Below are positions 41,298-49,569 of a stretch of 64,000 nt of DNA, piece after piece. The DNA is from Fictibacillus marinisediminis (GTDB lineage: Bacteria > Bacillota > Bacilli > Bacillales > Fictibacillaceae), in assembly GCF_023149135.1 (NCBI RefSeq), contig NZ_JAIWJX010000002.1:1054001-1118000 (forward strand). The letters run 5' to 3'. Below the pieces are notes generated by a model, which saw only the letters and a program-made list of their open reading frames with translations, searched no databases and was not told the origin of the DNA. The stretch's first letter is position 1. Every line of letters starts with the position of its first letter. The translations under genes were made by a program, and so were the position numbers.

Positions 41298-41843
41298 GTG
41301 GACCACGAACTCCAGCAATTAATCGTTAACGCCAAAAAAGGAGATCAGGATTCCTTTTCAAAAATCGTTCAAAAATATAAAGGGAAAGTGTACCGGCATG
41401 CCTTTGCGATGGTCCATGATCAAATGGAAGCGGAAGATATTACTCAGGAAGCTTTCGTAAAAGCTTATTTTTCACTTCATCATTTGAAGCAGGATTATGC
41501 TTTCGCCTCTTGGTTAACACGAATCGTTACAAACTTATGTTATGACCGGATAAAGAAAGCTGAAAAGTCGCCTGTGCTGCATGTGGATCCGGAAAAAACA
41601 GAACGGCTGCCAAACACCCATTCTGAAGTTGAAAACGCACAGTTGAAAATGAATCTTCAGTTTGCGATGCAAAAGCTTTCCGCAGAGCATCGTACCGTGA
41701 TCGTATTACGGGATGTACAAGGATTCTCTTACCAGGAGGTTGCAGATATTTTAGAAATACCGGCAGGAACCGTTAAATCCAGAATCAATATGGCTCGAAA
41801 AGAATTAAGGAGAGAACTCATGAGGGGTGATCGGGATGCATGA
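41298..41843 (+). CDS. ECF-family RNA polymerase sigma factor
   Basis: 181 residues from GTG 41298. Region 2 is QKYKGKVYRHAFAMVHDQME with AEDITQEAFVKAYFSLHHLK; region 4 is LSAEHRTVIVLRDVQGFSYQ with ILEIPAGTVKSRINMARKEL. It would direct RNA polymerase to TGAAC/CGTC promoters. It overlaps the anti-sigma gene by eight bases. Autoregulation is indicated by the ECF promoter 57 bases upstream of the start. Which stress releases it is unknown; envelope stress is likely. Confidence 0.93.
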   Translation: MDHELQQLIVNAKKGDQDSFSKIVQKYKGKVYRHAFAMVHDQMEAEDITQEAFVKAYFSLHHLKQDYAFASWLTRIVTNLCYDRIKKAEKSPVLHVDPEKTERLPNTHSEVENAQLKMNLQFAMQKLSAEHRTVIVLRDVQGFSYQEVADILEIPAGTVKSRINMARKELRRELMRGDRDA

Positions 41844-42339
41844 TGAAGTAAAAGAGCTTCTTTCTGCATATGTGGATGAAGAATTAAACAGGGATGAACG
41901 TACAAAGGTTGAGGAACATAGCAAGACCTGCAATGAATGCAGGAAAGAGCTGCAAGAACTGAATGAATTAAAAGAACTGCTGTTTTCTGTTTATCATGAC
42001 GCAGAGCCGGATGAATGGCGGATTGAACAGGCGGTGTTTAATCAAATTCAAGCTGAAAGTTCACCTGACCGGCTTCTTTCATGGAAATGGATCTTTGCTA
42101 CAGGTTTCAGTGCTTTGGTAATCATCAGTATCGTATGGATCATGCTACCTGTAATCTATAAAAGCATACACGTTGGAATGACCTTAACTTCTATTTCGTT
42201 TAGTCTGGTGCATTCAGCATTTGCCGTTGCAGGCGGACTTCCTAACCTGCTCGAAGTAATCTTTGTTCTTACGCTGATTATTTTAGCAGCTTCCGGATGG
42301 TCCGTACGGCGATTATTAGGCACAAAAACAACAGGGTAG
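41836..42339 (+). CDS. Anti-sigma factor with zinc-binding (ZAS/zf-HC2) domain
   Basis: About 167 residues. The N-terminus has the H-x3-C-x2-C motif, His28-Cys32-Cys35, in EEHSKTCNECRKEL. Two membrane segments follow (about 88-108 and 134-155). The zinc domain binds the cognate sigma factor in the cytoplasm while the membrane part senses or is cleaved. ATG 41836 overlaps the end of the sigma gene; it belongs to the same operon. Confidence 0.9.
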   Translation: MHDEVKELLSAYVDEELNRDERTKVEEHSKTCNECRKELQELNELKELLFSVYHDAEPDEWRIEQAVFNQIQAESSPDRLLSWKWIFATGFSALVIISIVWIMLPVIYKSIHVGMTLTSISFSLVHSAFAVAGGLPNLLEVIFVLTLIILAASGWSVRRLLGTKTTG

Positions 42340-42349
42340 GAGGGCAGCC

Positions 42350-43183
42350 ATGAAAGGATTCCATATTTTTATCTCGTTGATCATCATGTTATTTGCCAGT
42401 ATGGCGCTGCTTAACCCAACGGCTTATGCTGCAGAGAAGAACATTATGAAATCAAAAGAAGTCGTTATTCCGTTCAACCAGAGTGTAGAAAATGTAATTG
42501 TGTTTGGCCACGATGCGGTCATAAAAGGAAAGGTCAAAACGGCCGTAATCGTTTTTAATGGAGATGTGAACATTAAGCGGCAAGCCAAAATCAAAGAGTT
42601 GGTTCTTGTTGTAGGAGGGCATGTCAAACAGGAGCCCGGTTCCAATGTTACAGAGAATGTAGTATCGATCAATTTGGACAGTCCATCTCAGAACAGCCTG
42701 TTTCTTGGGGGAATGGTATTGGTCGGCGGCTGGCTGCTGCGGCTCATTGGAAGCATTGTTCTTGTTCTGTTAACCATTTTGGCAGGTCTGTCGTTAAATA
42801 AAAGATTCAACAGCTTTGCAGAAATCACCAAAGGAAAAGCGGCTCGTTTCATTTTGTCAGGAGCTATCACAAGTCTGGCGATCCTGATTTTAAGCCTGTT
42901 ACTGGGCATTACCGTTATCGGCATTCCGATCTCCATCATTCTTCTGCTGTTCCCTTTGATTTCTTTCATAGCTGGAATGGCGGTTTTAAGTAAAGAAGCG
43001 GCAAAGAGGATCGCCGGCTTAGAGAACAAACCAGCTTGGATCGTCTATATGACAGGATCTTTTTTAATCGTATCCATTTTTAATTTCCCGGTCATCGGAG
43101 GCATCGTCTTTTTTATCCTCTATTGTCTATCACTAGGAATGTCCATTCAATGGCTGTACAGCAGATTGCGGCTGGGAAAATAA
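42350..43183 (+). CDS. Membrane protein with bactofilin-like domain, third gene of the ECF operon
   Basis: 277 residues. A signal-like N-terminus ends in TAYAAEKN. A beta-rich stretch (residues 36-95: VENVIVFGHDAVIKGKVKTA and VNIKRQAKIKELVLVVGGHV) has the short-repeat pattern of polymer-forming bactofilin-like domains. Five or so membrane helices follow. Similar proteins occur behind ECF sigma/anti-sigma pairs in Bacilli, suggesting a sensor or an envelope protein under the same control. The start follows GGAGGGCAGCC. The exact function is unknown. Confidence 0.72.
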   Translation: MKGFHIFISLIIMLFASMALLNPTAYAAEKNIMKSKEVVIPFNQSVENVIVFGHDAVIKGKVKTAVIVFNGDVNIKRQAKIKELVLVVGGHVKQEPGSNVTENVVSINLDSPSQNSLFLGGMVLVGGWLLRLIGSIVLVLLTILAGLSLNKRFNSFAEITKGKAARFILSGAITSLAILILSLLLGITVIGIPISIILLLFPLISFIAGMAVLSKEAAKRIAGLENKPAWIVYMTGSFLIVSIFNFPVIGGIVFFILYCLSLGMSIQWLYSRLRLGK

Positions 43184-43196
43184 ATATAAGTATTGA

Positions 43197-43229
43197 AGTC
43201 CTTAACTCCTTGTTAAGGACTTTTTTTAT
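43197..43229 (+). terminator. Intrinsic terminator of the ECF operon
   Basis: An AGTCCTTAAC/GTTAAGGACT stem with TTTTTTT. Confidence 0.93.
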
Positions 43230-43236
43230 TTCTAAA

Positions 43237-43261
43237 TGAACTTTTTGCGATCTTTCTCGTC
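43237..43261 (+). promoter_or_regulatory. ECF-type promoter of the glycosylation operon
   Basis: TGAAC (43237-43241), 16-base spacer, CGTC (43258-43261), identical in boxes and spacing to the autoregulatory promoter at 41217-41241. It lies 58 bases before the first glycosyltransferase gene. Confidence 0.75.
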
Positions 43262-43319
43262 TTTTTACTAGTGTAAGGACTTTTAAGCAAAATCCATTTA
43301 TAAAAATAGGTGATGAAAA

Positions 43320-44456
43320 ATGAAGAAAATATTGTTTTTACCGTTTTTGCAAATGCCGTCAGGGCATCATCAGGCTGCCGAGGCGTTAATTGATATGTTG
43401 AAGATCAGAAAAAAGGATATCGTCTTAAAGAAAGTGGACTTGTTAAGCTATATGAATGTTTCGCTAGAAAAGATGGTGACGGGAACGTATCTCAAGTGGA
43501 TCAAACTCCTGCCGGGAACCTACGATCTCGTTTATAAAAATTTCACCTATTCAACGATGAGAAAGGTCCATTCGTTCAAGGGTTATGAAATTTTATTTCT
43601 GAAAAAAATGGAAAAGCTTCTGGAGGATGAACAGCCAGACGTTATTGTATGTACACACAGCATCCCTTCTTACCTTTTGAGTGCATTGAAGCGGAAAGGA
43701 AAGTGCCAGGTTCCCGTCATGAATGTATATACCGACTTTTTTATCAACGACGTATGGGGCAGAGAAGAAATTGACTATCACTTTGTCCCAAACCAGGATA
43801 TGAAATCAAAATTAGTGACAGATCATCACATTTCTCATGAAAACATCATCGTATCAGGAATTCCAGTACATGAGCAATTTACGAAAACAGAAAAACGGAG
43901 CAGTGAGAGCAGCCGGAGAAAAATCTTGATCTCAGGCGGGAGCAGCGGTTTAGGGGATATTTATGAGTTAATAACAGCTGCTGAAACGTCTGGCGCTTTC
44001 GACTATTTTGTGCTTTGCGGAAATAACCGTAAGCTGTATGAAAAAATCAGGCAGCTGGATGCGGATCATATTCATCCTCTTCCATACATTGCTTCAAGGC
44101 AAGAGATGAACGAATGGTACGACCGGGTCGATGCTGTAGTGACGAAGCCGGGGGGAATCACAGTGAGTGAAGCGCTGCAGAAAAATCTGCCCATCTTCGT
44201 TCATTCCGTGCTACCGGGACAGGAAGAGATCAATCTTGAATATTTGGAAGAAAAGAATCTGGTTTTCAGGCTTGAAAGATCTCAATCCATTGAAGAGCAG
44301 TTGTATAGGATCTTAGGCAATAAACCCGCATTGAAAAAATGGCATGCTGCCAAAAAAGCGTATGAAAAAGGCATAGAGATGCTGTCGCCAGATCAGATGG
44401 CAAAGTTTATCCACTCCATTTTAGAACCGGCGATGTCTTTTACTCAGCACGCTTAA
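43320..44456 (+). CDS. MGDG-synthase/UgtP-like glycosyltransferase
   Basis: 378 residues, GT-B fold, GT28/MGDG-synthase family. The N-terminus LPFLQMPSGHHQAAEALIDM has the conserved GHxxAA, and the C-terminal half has SGGSSGLGDIYELI, WYDRVDAVVTKPGGITVSEA and LPGQEEINLEYL, the UDP-sugar-binding region. UgtP-type enzymes put glucose on diacylglycerol to make glycolipid anchors. The gene is first in an operon with YkoS- and YkoT-like genes behind an ECF promoter. It could make a glycolipid used by the other two proteins, which is inference. Confidence 0.85.
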   Translation: MKKILFLPFLQMPSGHHQAAEALIDMLKIRKKDIVLKKVDLLSYMNVSLEKMVTGTYLKWIKLLPGTYDLVYKNFTYSTMRKVHSFKGYEILFLKKMEKLLEDEQPDVIVCTHSIPSYLLSALKRKGKCQVPVMNVYTDFFINDVWGREEIDYHFVPNQDMKSKLVTDHHISHENIIVSGIPVHEQFTKTEKRSSESSRRKILISGGSSGLGDIYELITAAETSGAFDYFVLCGNNRKLYEKIRQLDADHIHPLPYIASRQEMNEWYDRVDAVVTKPGGITVSEALQKNLPIFVHSVLPGQEEINLEYLEEKNLVFRLERSQSIEEQLYRILGNKPALKKWHAAKKAYEKGIEMLSPDQMAKFIHSILEPAMSFTQHA

Positions 44457-44502
44457 CCATTAAAAATGTTTTGCCAATACATCAAGACAGGAGCTTAACG
44501 AA

Positions 44503-46185
44503 ATGGTAAGGAGGCCTATATCAAGAGAATCAAAATACTTGTATGGTGCATGGATCATCCTTCTGATCTATCTCTCTCCGCTTTTTATTTTAGGAGAGAA
44601 TGCTCACATCCGAGTCCATGATAATATGGATTCCAATATTGCGTGGTACCGTGTTCTCGTTCACAGCGGACAGCTGTTTGGAAATATTCAAGCTGTCATA
44701 CCGCAAGTAATCAACGGCCTGCCGAGGGATACCTTTGAAACGGAATTCAGCGGCATCGTCTGGCTGCATGCGTTGTTTCCAGCAATGCAAGCCTATGCCA
44801 TATCACAGGCGATAACCCGGGTGTTTGCTTTTATTGGGATGTATCTGCTGCTGAAAGATCATTTTGTGAAAGAGCAGGAATTATCGTTTATCCGTGTTGG
44901 TGTAGCTTTAGCCTTTGCTTTAACGCCTTTTTGGCCTTCAGGCATGCTGAGCACCCTCGGAATGCCGCTCGCATTATGGGCGTTTTTAAATATTCGCAAT
45001 CAGGCATCAGGTCGTAAGGAATGGCTGGTCCTTCTCCTGCTGCCTTTTTACTCCAGCTTTGTATTAGGTTTTTTCTTTTTTCTCTTTGCAATGGCTTTAT
45101 TATGGATAACGGATGTGTGGAGAAAGAGAAAGTGGAACTTTAAATTTCTCATCAGTATCACCTTTATGGTTTTGATCTACTTGATGACTGAATACCGCCT
45201 GGTGTATTCACTTCTGCTTCCACAGGCACCGACGAGCAGGAATGAATTCAAGGAATCTGTCCTTGATTTTCCATCTTCCATAAGTCTGATGCTGAAAAAT
45301 TTCCTATTGGGCCATACTCATGTGATGACGATTCACACGTACTTCATCCTGCCGCTTTTATTCGTGGCTCTGTGGAAGGTCATTAGACAAAAGACATGGA
45401 GAAATGAAACTCTTTTTCTTTTTCTCATGGTATTGAATGCTGTCTTATCTGTATGGTATGGCCTTTGGTTTTTTAAAGGATGGCAGCCGCTGAAAGATCA
45501 AGTCTCTCTTTTAAATACGTTTAACTTTTCGAGGTTTCACTTTCTGCATCCGTTAATTTTGTATCTTTTGTTCGCAATAGGCTTGAAGATCGTTGGACAG
45601 GGGAAGGGTAAATGGAAAAAAACAGCCGTGGTTTTGCTTATCCTTCAATTGCTATTGCTGTTCACACTGAATGAGGAAATCCGTTATCGAATCGCTGGAT
45701 ACCCTTCGTTCAAGGAATTTTACTCCACTCAGCTCTTTGAGAAAATTGACCGCTTTATTGGAAAACCGAAATATACGTATCGGGTAGCAAGCATAGGACT
45801 GCATCCCTCGATCTCTCAATACAACGGATTTTACACGCTCGATACCTATAACAATTTTTATCCGCTCTCCTATAAACACCAATTCCGTTCCATTATTTCT
45901 AAGGAACTGGACAAGAACCGAAAACTGAAGCACTATTTTGACCACTGGGGCGGCCGATGTTATCTATTCTCAGCAGAACTTGGCAAGCATTATAGTTTTG
46001 AGAAAGATTCGGATAAAGAAATCGACCACCTGCAAATAAACACAAAGGCGTTTAAAAAGCTTGGAGGACGGTACATCTTTTCATCTGTTCCTATCGTCAA
46101 TGCCAGGGAAGACCATTTAACGTATGAAAAAACATTTACGGACCCGCATTCGGTATGGAAAATCTATCTTTACCAGGTGAGATGA
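44503..46185 (+). CDS. ykoS: YkoS-like multi-pass membrane protein (DUF6044)
   Basis: 560 residues with about ten membrane helices and a large C-terminal extracytoplasmic domain (from about 400). The first external loop has GENAHIRVHDNMDSNIAWYR, an acidic loop typical of GT-C glycosyltransferases of the YfhO/DUF6044 type, and a TFETEFSG segment. B. subtilis YkoS is the closest match I recall and is also next to a CsbB-like gene. It would transfer a lipid-linked sugar onto an outer-surface polymer. The start follows GGTAAGGAGG-like sequence near 44503; other starts are possible. Confidence 0.75.
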   Translation: MVRRPISRESKYLYGAWIILLIYLSPLFILGENAHIRVHDNMDSNIAWYRVLVHSGQLFGNIQAVIPQVINGLPRDTFETEFSGIVWLHALFPAMQAYAISQAITRVFAFIGMYLLLKDHFVKEQELSFIRVGVALAFALTPFWPSGMLSTLGMPLALWAFLNIRNQASGRKEWLVLLLLPFYSSFVLGFFFFLFAMALLWITDVWRKRKWNFKFLISITFMVLIYLMTEYRLVYSLLLPQAPTSRNEFKESVLDFPSSISLMLKNFLLGHTHVMTIHTYFILPLLFVALWKVIRQKTWRNETLFLFLMVLNAVLSVWYGLWFFKGWQPLKDQVSLLNTFNFSRFHFLHPLILYLLFAIGLKIVGQGKGKWKKTAVVLLILQLLLLFTLNEEIRYRIAGYPSFKEFYSTQLFEKIDRFIGKPKYTYRVASIGLHPSISQYNGFYTLDTYNNFYPLSYKHQFRSIISKELDKNRKLKHYFDHWGGRCYLFSAELGKHYSFEKDSDKEIDHLQINTKAFKKLGGRYIFSSVPIVNAREDHLTYEKTFTDPHSVWKIYLYQVR

Positions 46186-46205
46186 GCTAAAAGGGAGTGA
46201 ATTTG

Positions 46206-47204
46206 ATGAATGAACCTATCTTAACGATTGTTGTTCCCTGCTACAACGAAGAAGAAGTGCTGCAGGAAACAACAAAACAATTAACCTATCTTCTGGAAGA
46301 CCTGGAGACAGAAAAGTTGATTCATACACAAAGTAAAATCATGTTTGTGGATGACGGCAGCAAAGACAGGACATGGAACATGATTGAAGAAGAAAGCTTT
46401 GTAAATGGTTATGTAACTGGATTGAAATTATCCAGGAACGCCGGCCATCAGAACGCTTTGCTAGCCGGTTTGATGAAAGCAAAGGAATTCTCGGATTGTG
46501 TCATTTCCATTGATGCCGATCTGCAGGATGACATCACCGTCATCAGGGAATTTATCCTGAAATACAATGAGGGCTGCGAGATCGTGTATGGTGTCCGAAG
46601 AAAAAGAGATACGGATACTTTTTTTAAGCGAACGACAGCGAATGGTTTCTATCGTTTTATGCAAAAGATTGGAATAGACCTCATTCCTAATCATGCTGAT
46701 TTTCGTTTAATGAGCAAGAGGGCCTTGGATGAGCTGTGCCGATATGAAGAAAACAACTTATTTTTGAGGGGGATCATTCCTCTCATCGGATTCAAGTCAG
46801 ACAATGCATATTATGACCGCAAAGAACGGCTGGCAGGCACAACAAAATATCCATTAAAGAAGATGCTCGCATTTGCGGCAGACGGAATCACTTCATTTAG
46901 CATTGCCCCCATTCGCTTCGTAACACTAATAGGGATGATGTCTATTATTCTCAGTGTGCTGTTAGGGGGCTATGCCATTGTTCAGGAAATCCTGGGACAT
47001 ACAGAATCAGGATGGTCCTCCTTAATGATCTCCATCTGGTTTATTGGTGGGCTGCAGCTTTTAGGCATAGGCGTGATCGGTGAATATATCGGAAAAATCT
47101 TTAAAGAAGTAAAGCGGCGTCCAAAATACTCGATAGAAGCAAATCTTAATCTGGAAGATACACCAAGAAAACGGGAGATTTTCCATGAAAGCACGGTCCG
47201 CTAA
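46206..47204 (+). CDS. ykoT: YkoT/CsbB-like glycosyltransferase family 2 (undecaprenyl-phosphate sugar synthase type)
   Basis: 332 residues from ATG 46206 (AAAAGGGAGTGAATTTG upstream). The GT2 domain has IVVPCYNEEEVLQETTKQL, MFVDDGSKDRTWNMI, SRNAGHQNALLAGLM and the metal motif SIDADLQDD. Two C-terminal membrane helices and the FKEVKRRPKYSIE tail are those of the CsbB/GtrB type that load sugars on undecaprenyl phosphate. With the GT-C protein before it, it completes a lipid-linked sugar pathway; a GtcA-type flippase is not in the operon. Confidence 0.88.
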   Translation: MNEPILTIVVPCYNEEEVLQETTKQLTYLLEDLETEKLIHTQSKIMFVDDGSKDRTWNMIEEESFVNGYVTGLKLSRNAGHQNALLAGLMKAKEFSDCVISIDADLQDDITVIREFILKYNEGCEIVYGVRRKRDTDTFFKRTTANGFYRFMQKIGIDLIPNHADFRLMSKRALDELCRYEENNLFLRGIIPLIGFKSDNAYYDRKERLAGTTKYPLKKMLAFAADGITSFSIAPIRFVTLIGMMSIILSVLLGGYAIVQEILGHTESGWSSLMISIWFIGGLQLLGIGVIGEYIGKIFKEVKRRPKYSIEANLNLEDTPRKREIFHESTVR

Positions 47205-47224
47205 TACAACTTTAGATGGCTATT

Positions 47225-47332
47225 CTTTTATCATAAAAAACTTGACAGCATGATGCTTACCGTTGCGGCATAACAGGATATTTCCAGATTTGGGCAGGAC
47301 ATCATTATCCGCTGGATGTAAACGGTTTTTAA
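47225..47332 (+). pseudogene. C-terminal remnant of a PAP2-family phosphatase
   Basis: An open frame ending at 47332 reads AYRCGITGYFQIWAGHHYPL, then DVNGF. GHHYPLDV is the third signature of the PAP2 (type 2 phosphatidic acid phosphatase) family. The rest of the gene is missing and there is no start. It directly follows ykoT and may once have belonged to the operon, for example recycling undecaprenyl pyrophosphate. Confidence 0.6.
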
Positions 47333-47369
47333 AACAGCGTTTGCGGCGAAAAAAAATCATCATGTCTAA

Positions 47370-47423
47370 TAGAATCCCTCTTTCCATACCATTTGTTAAT
47401 CTATAAAATGGTAGGCAAGAGGG
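47370..47423. other. Hairpin in the decayed region
   Basis: CCCTCTT with AAGAGGG and an inner TACCATTT/AAATGGTA stem; no long T run. A possible old terminator or part of a small repeat. Confidence 0.4.
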
Positions 47424-47598
47424 ATATTTATGTCATAGGAACAAAAATGCAGATCAGGTGGAAGAAAACGAGTTGAAGAATCTTGTCCATAAAGGCTATG
47501 ACGGGCTCACAACTGAAAGTTACGCCTGATTTCCACCGGACAAACAAGATGTGAGCAGCGTCCTTAACGGGAAGAATGAAGTTGAACTCTATACATAA
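47423..47598 (+). pseudogene. Broken small gene, family uncertain
   Basis: DIYVIG in one frame, then NADQVEENELKNLVHKGYDG in the next, an in-frame TGA, and FPPDKQDVSSVLNGKNEVEL to TAA at 47596. Reading across one frameshift and one stop gives a single small acidic protein that recalls general-stress 17M/YflT-type proteins. The family is only a guess. No intact gene occurs between 47205 and 47625. Confidence 0.4.
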
Positions 47599-47625
47599 AA
47601 TTAAAAATTAGAGAGTGAGAAACTA

Positions 47626-48609
47626 ATGGGGAAGCTATTTAAACACTTAAAAAACGGAAATAAGTCCGCATTTTTAGCGGCAATCGTCAACACCATCATT
47701 GCCATCATTAAAGGCGGCGCCTATCTCAGTACAGGGAATGTGGCCATGTTTGCAGAAACGATGCACAGTCTAGGTGATGCTGCCAATCAATTCTTTGTAT
47801 TCATCGGTTCTGCATTAAGCAAAAGAGGGGCAACAGACCGTTTTCCTAATGGGTTTGGAAGACTTGTGAACCTCGTGCTGCTGGGCGCCGTTCTGATTGT
47901 TGGAATCATGTCGTTTGAAACAGTTAAAGAAGGATTTACACACATCTTTCACCCGACGGAATCGACTGGCTTTGCCATCAATCTGGCTGTGCTGGGAGCA
48001 GCGGTCCTGCTCGAGGCATTCGTCCTTTTTAAAGCAATGAAAGAGATCATGCATGATGCAGGGGACACCACGAGCGGTTTTGCCGTATTCGCTAAAAGTT
48101 TCGGTTATCTTCCAAAAGCCAAACCAGCTACAAAACTTGTTTTTATGGAAGATATGGTAGCCACTGCAGGCGGACTGCTCGCTATCATCGCCATTGTCAT
48201 CGCCCACTACACACCGTTTCACCAAGCAGAAGGCATCGCGTCAATACTGATTGGCCTTATGATGTTCTTTGTTGTCGGAAAAGTATTTCTTGATAATGCT
48301 GCAGGGGCTCTTGGAGAAGCGGATGAGGAAATGGAAGACAAAATTGGTGATTTGGTCTTGCGTGATCCTGATGTGAAAGATGTGGTCGGAGTAACCGTCA
48401 TTAAAGAAGGCGAAGATCTTCATGTCGAACTTGAAGTTGAAGTAGATCCATCGCTGACCGTCGCCCAGGCAGACGACATAAAAGACCGTCTTGAAGAGCA
48501 GATCTTATTGGAAAAAGGCGTAGCTGATGTCACTATTGAGTTTGATGAAGACGATGGTGTTCAGCAATGGCAGGAGCACCGCAAAAACATGAATGAAACT
48601 GAAAAATGA
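47626..48609 (+). CDS. Cation diffusion facilitator (CDF) family transporter
   Basis: 327 residues. The membrane part has the metal-binding ETMHSLGDAANQFF (HxxxD) in helix 2 and FMEDMVATAGGLLAI (in place of the usual HxxxD of helix 5, here ExxxxA/D) in the other. The cytoplasmic C-terminal domain (about 220-310) is the usual ferredoxin-like CDF dimerisation domain with HVELEVEVDPSLTVAQADDI. It exports Zn, Fe, Mn or a similar ion. The changed second site suggests unusual metal selectivity. The start follows GAGAGTGAGAAACTA. Confidence 0.88.
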   Translation: MGKLFKHLKNGNKSAFLAAIVNTIIAIIKGGAYLSTGNVAMFAETMHSLGDAANQFFVFIGSALSKRGATDRFPNGFGRLVNLVLLGAVLIVGIMSFETVKEGFTHIFHPTESTGFAINLAVLGAAVLLEAFVLFKAMKEIMHDAGDTTSGFAVFAKSFGYLPKAKPATKLVFMEDMVATAGGLLAIIAIVIAHYTPFHQAEGIASILIGLMMFFVVGKVFLDNAAGALGEADEEMEDKIGDLVLRDPDVKDVVGVTVIKEGEDLHVELEVEVDPSLTVAQADDIKDRLEEQILLEKGVADVTIEFDEDDGVQQWQEHRKNMNETEK

Positions 48610-48615
48610 GTAAAA

Positions 48616-48659
48616 AACAAAGGATTTCTCCATGCTTTATGGAGGAATCCTTTGTTTTT
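48616..48659 (+). terminator. Intrinsic terminator of the CDF gene
   Basis: An ACAAAGGATT.CTCCAT / ATGGAG.AATCCTTTGT stem and T5. Confidence 0.93.
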
Positions 48660-48760
48660 GTGTTTTAGAGCTTAGTTATGGGGTTTTTTAGGCATGTGAG
48701 AACCAGTTTTACCAGTAAAAAATGGAATGAAAATGGAAATACAAGCGGAAACACTAGCTT

Positions 48761-48814
48761 TACTGTCCAAAATGTTCATTTTACTGTCCAAAATTTGAAA
48801 ATACTGTCCAAAAT
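48761..48814. repeat. Three TACTGTCCAAAAT iterons
   Basis: TACTGTCCAAAAT at 48761, 48782 and 48802, spaced 21 and 20 bases. Non-coding and close in design to the AATTGAGC iterons at 16876-16935. Confidence 0.7.
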
Positions 48815-48858
48815 CCAACAAATACAAGCCAAAACCCCATTATGGTCAACTAGCTAGA

Positions 48859-49374
48859 TCAAAACATTCCGGGATAGCCGTAATATGGGTAAAATACCTG
48901 CTGGCTTGGCTGTCCCTGCCCGCCTTGCTGGGTTTGGCCACCCTGCTGCTGTCCGCCGAGCATCCCGGGGAACAGTCCCGGAAATTGCGGCATCTGTTGC
49001 TGTCCTCCTTGACCTTGCTGAGGCTGCTGCCCCTGTTGGCCACCCTGCTGCTGACCGCCGGGCATCCCGGGGAACATGCCAGGAAATTGCGGCATCTGTT
49101 GCTGTCCGCCTTGTCCTTGCTGAGGCTGCTGCCCCTGTTGTCCACCTTGCTGCTGCCCGCCCGGCATCCCGGGGAACATGCCAGGAAATTGCGGCATCTG
49201 TTGCTGTCCTCCTTGACCTTGCTGAGGCTGCTGCCCCTGTCCGCCTTGCTGCTGCCCGCCCGGCATCCCGGGGAACATGCCAGGAAATTGCGGCATCTGT
49301 TGCTGTCCCTGGCCTGCACCTTGCCCAGGGAATTGCGGAAACATTCTTTGTCCGAAATGATGATTGTGGTTCAT
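48859..49374 (-). CDS. Gln/Gly/Pro-rich tandem-repeat protein, possible spore-surface protein
   Basis: 171 residues from an ATG with a strong site (AAGGAGGTATTTAC). After MNHNHHFGQRMFPQFPGQG come four near-identical units of about 33-34 residues, each beginning QQQMPQFPGMFPGMPGGQQQ and ending in a GQQPQQGQGG-type stretch, then a Tyr-rich end (VFYPYYGYPGMF). Composition and His-rich start recall spore-coat and YppG-like proteins. The DNA repeats of about 99-102 bases are nearly exact, so length variation by slippage is expected. Frames open on the other strand arise only from the repeat. Confidence 0.75.
   Translation of the reverse strand: MNHNHHFGQRMFPQFPGQGAGQGQQQMPQFPGMFPGMPGGQQQGGQGQQPQQGQGGQQQMPQFPGMFPGMPGGQQQGGQQGQQPQQGQGGQQQMPQFPGMFPGMPGGQQQGGQQGQQPQQGQGGQQQMPQFPGLFPGMLGGQQQGGQTQQGGQGQPSQQVFYPYYGYPGMF
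48980..49315. repeat. Tandem DNA repeat, four units of about 100 bases
   Basis: The complement of GCGGCATCTG recurs near 48987, 49089, 49191 and 49290, giving units of 102, 102 and 99 bases. The second and third units are the most alike; the unit nearest the gene's 3' end (48.93-49.03 kb) has diverged, for example MLGG in place of MPGG. Confidence 0.8.
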
Positions 49375-49569
49375 GTAAATACCTCCTTGTTTACGTACAA
49401 ACTATCCTATTCTGCCTTACAGTGGTTGGACACTGATTCTAAAGACCAAGTGAAAAACAGGGCATTGGTCTCAAGAAAGATAGGGTTAATTTTACGAAGA
49501 GGGGGAATCTTCAGGATGAGGGGGAATTTGTAAGGAATATCAAATCCATACAAAAAAGGGAGATGGAAA

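Noticed and set aside
48885..49533. Long open frames opposite and in other frames of the Q/G-rich gene (183, 202 and 157 residues)
   Set aside because: They arise because the repeated GC-rich unit lacks stops in several frames. They have no ribosome sites, and their products are implausible Leu/Ala/Arg-rich repeats.
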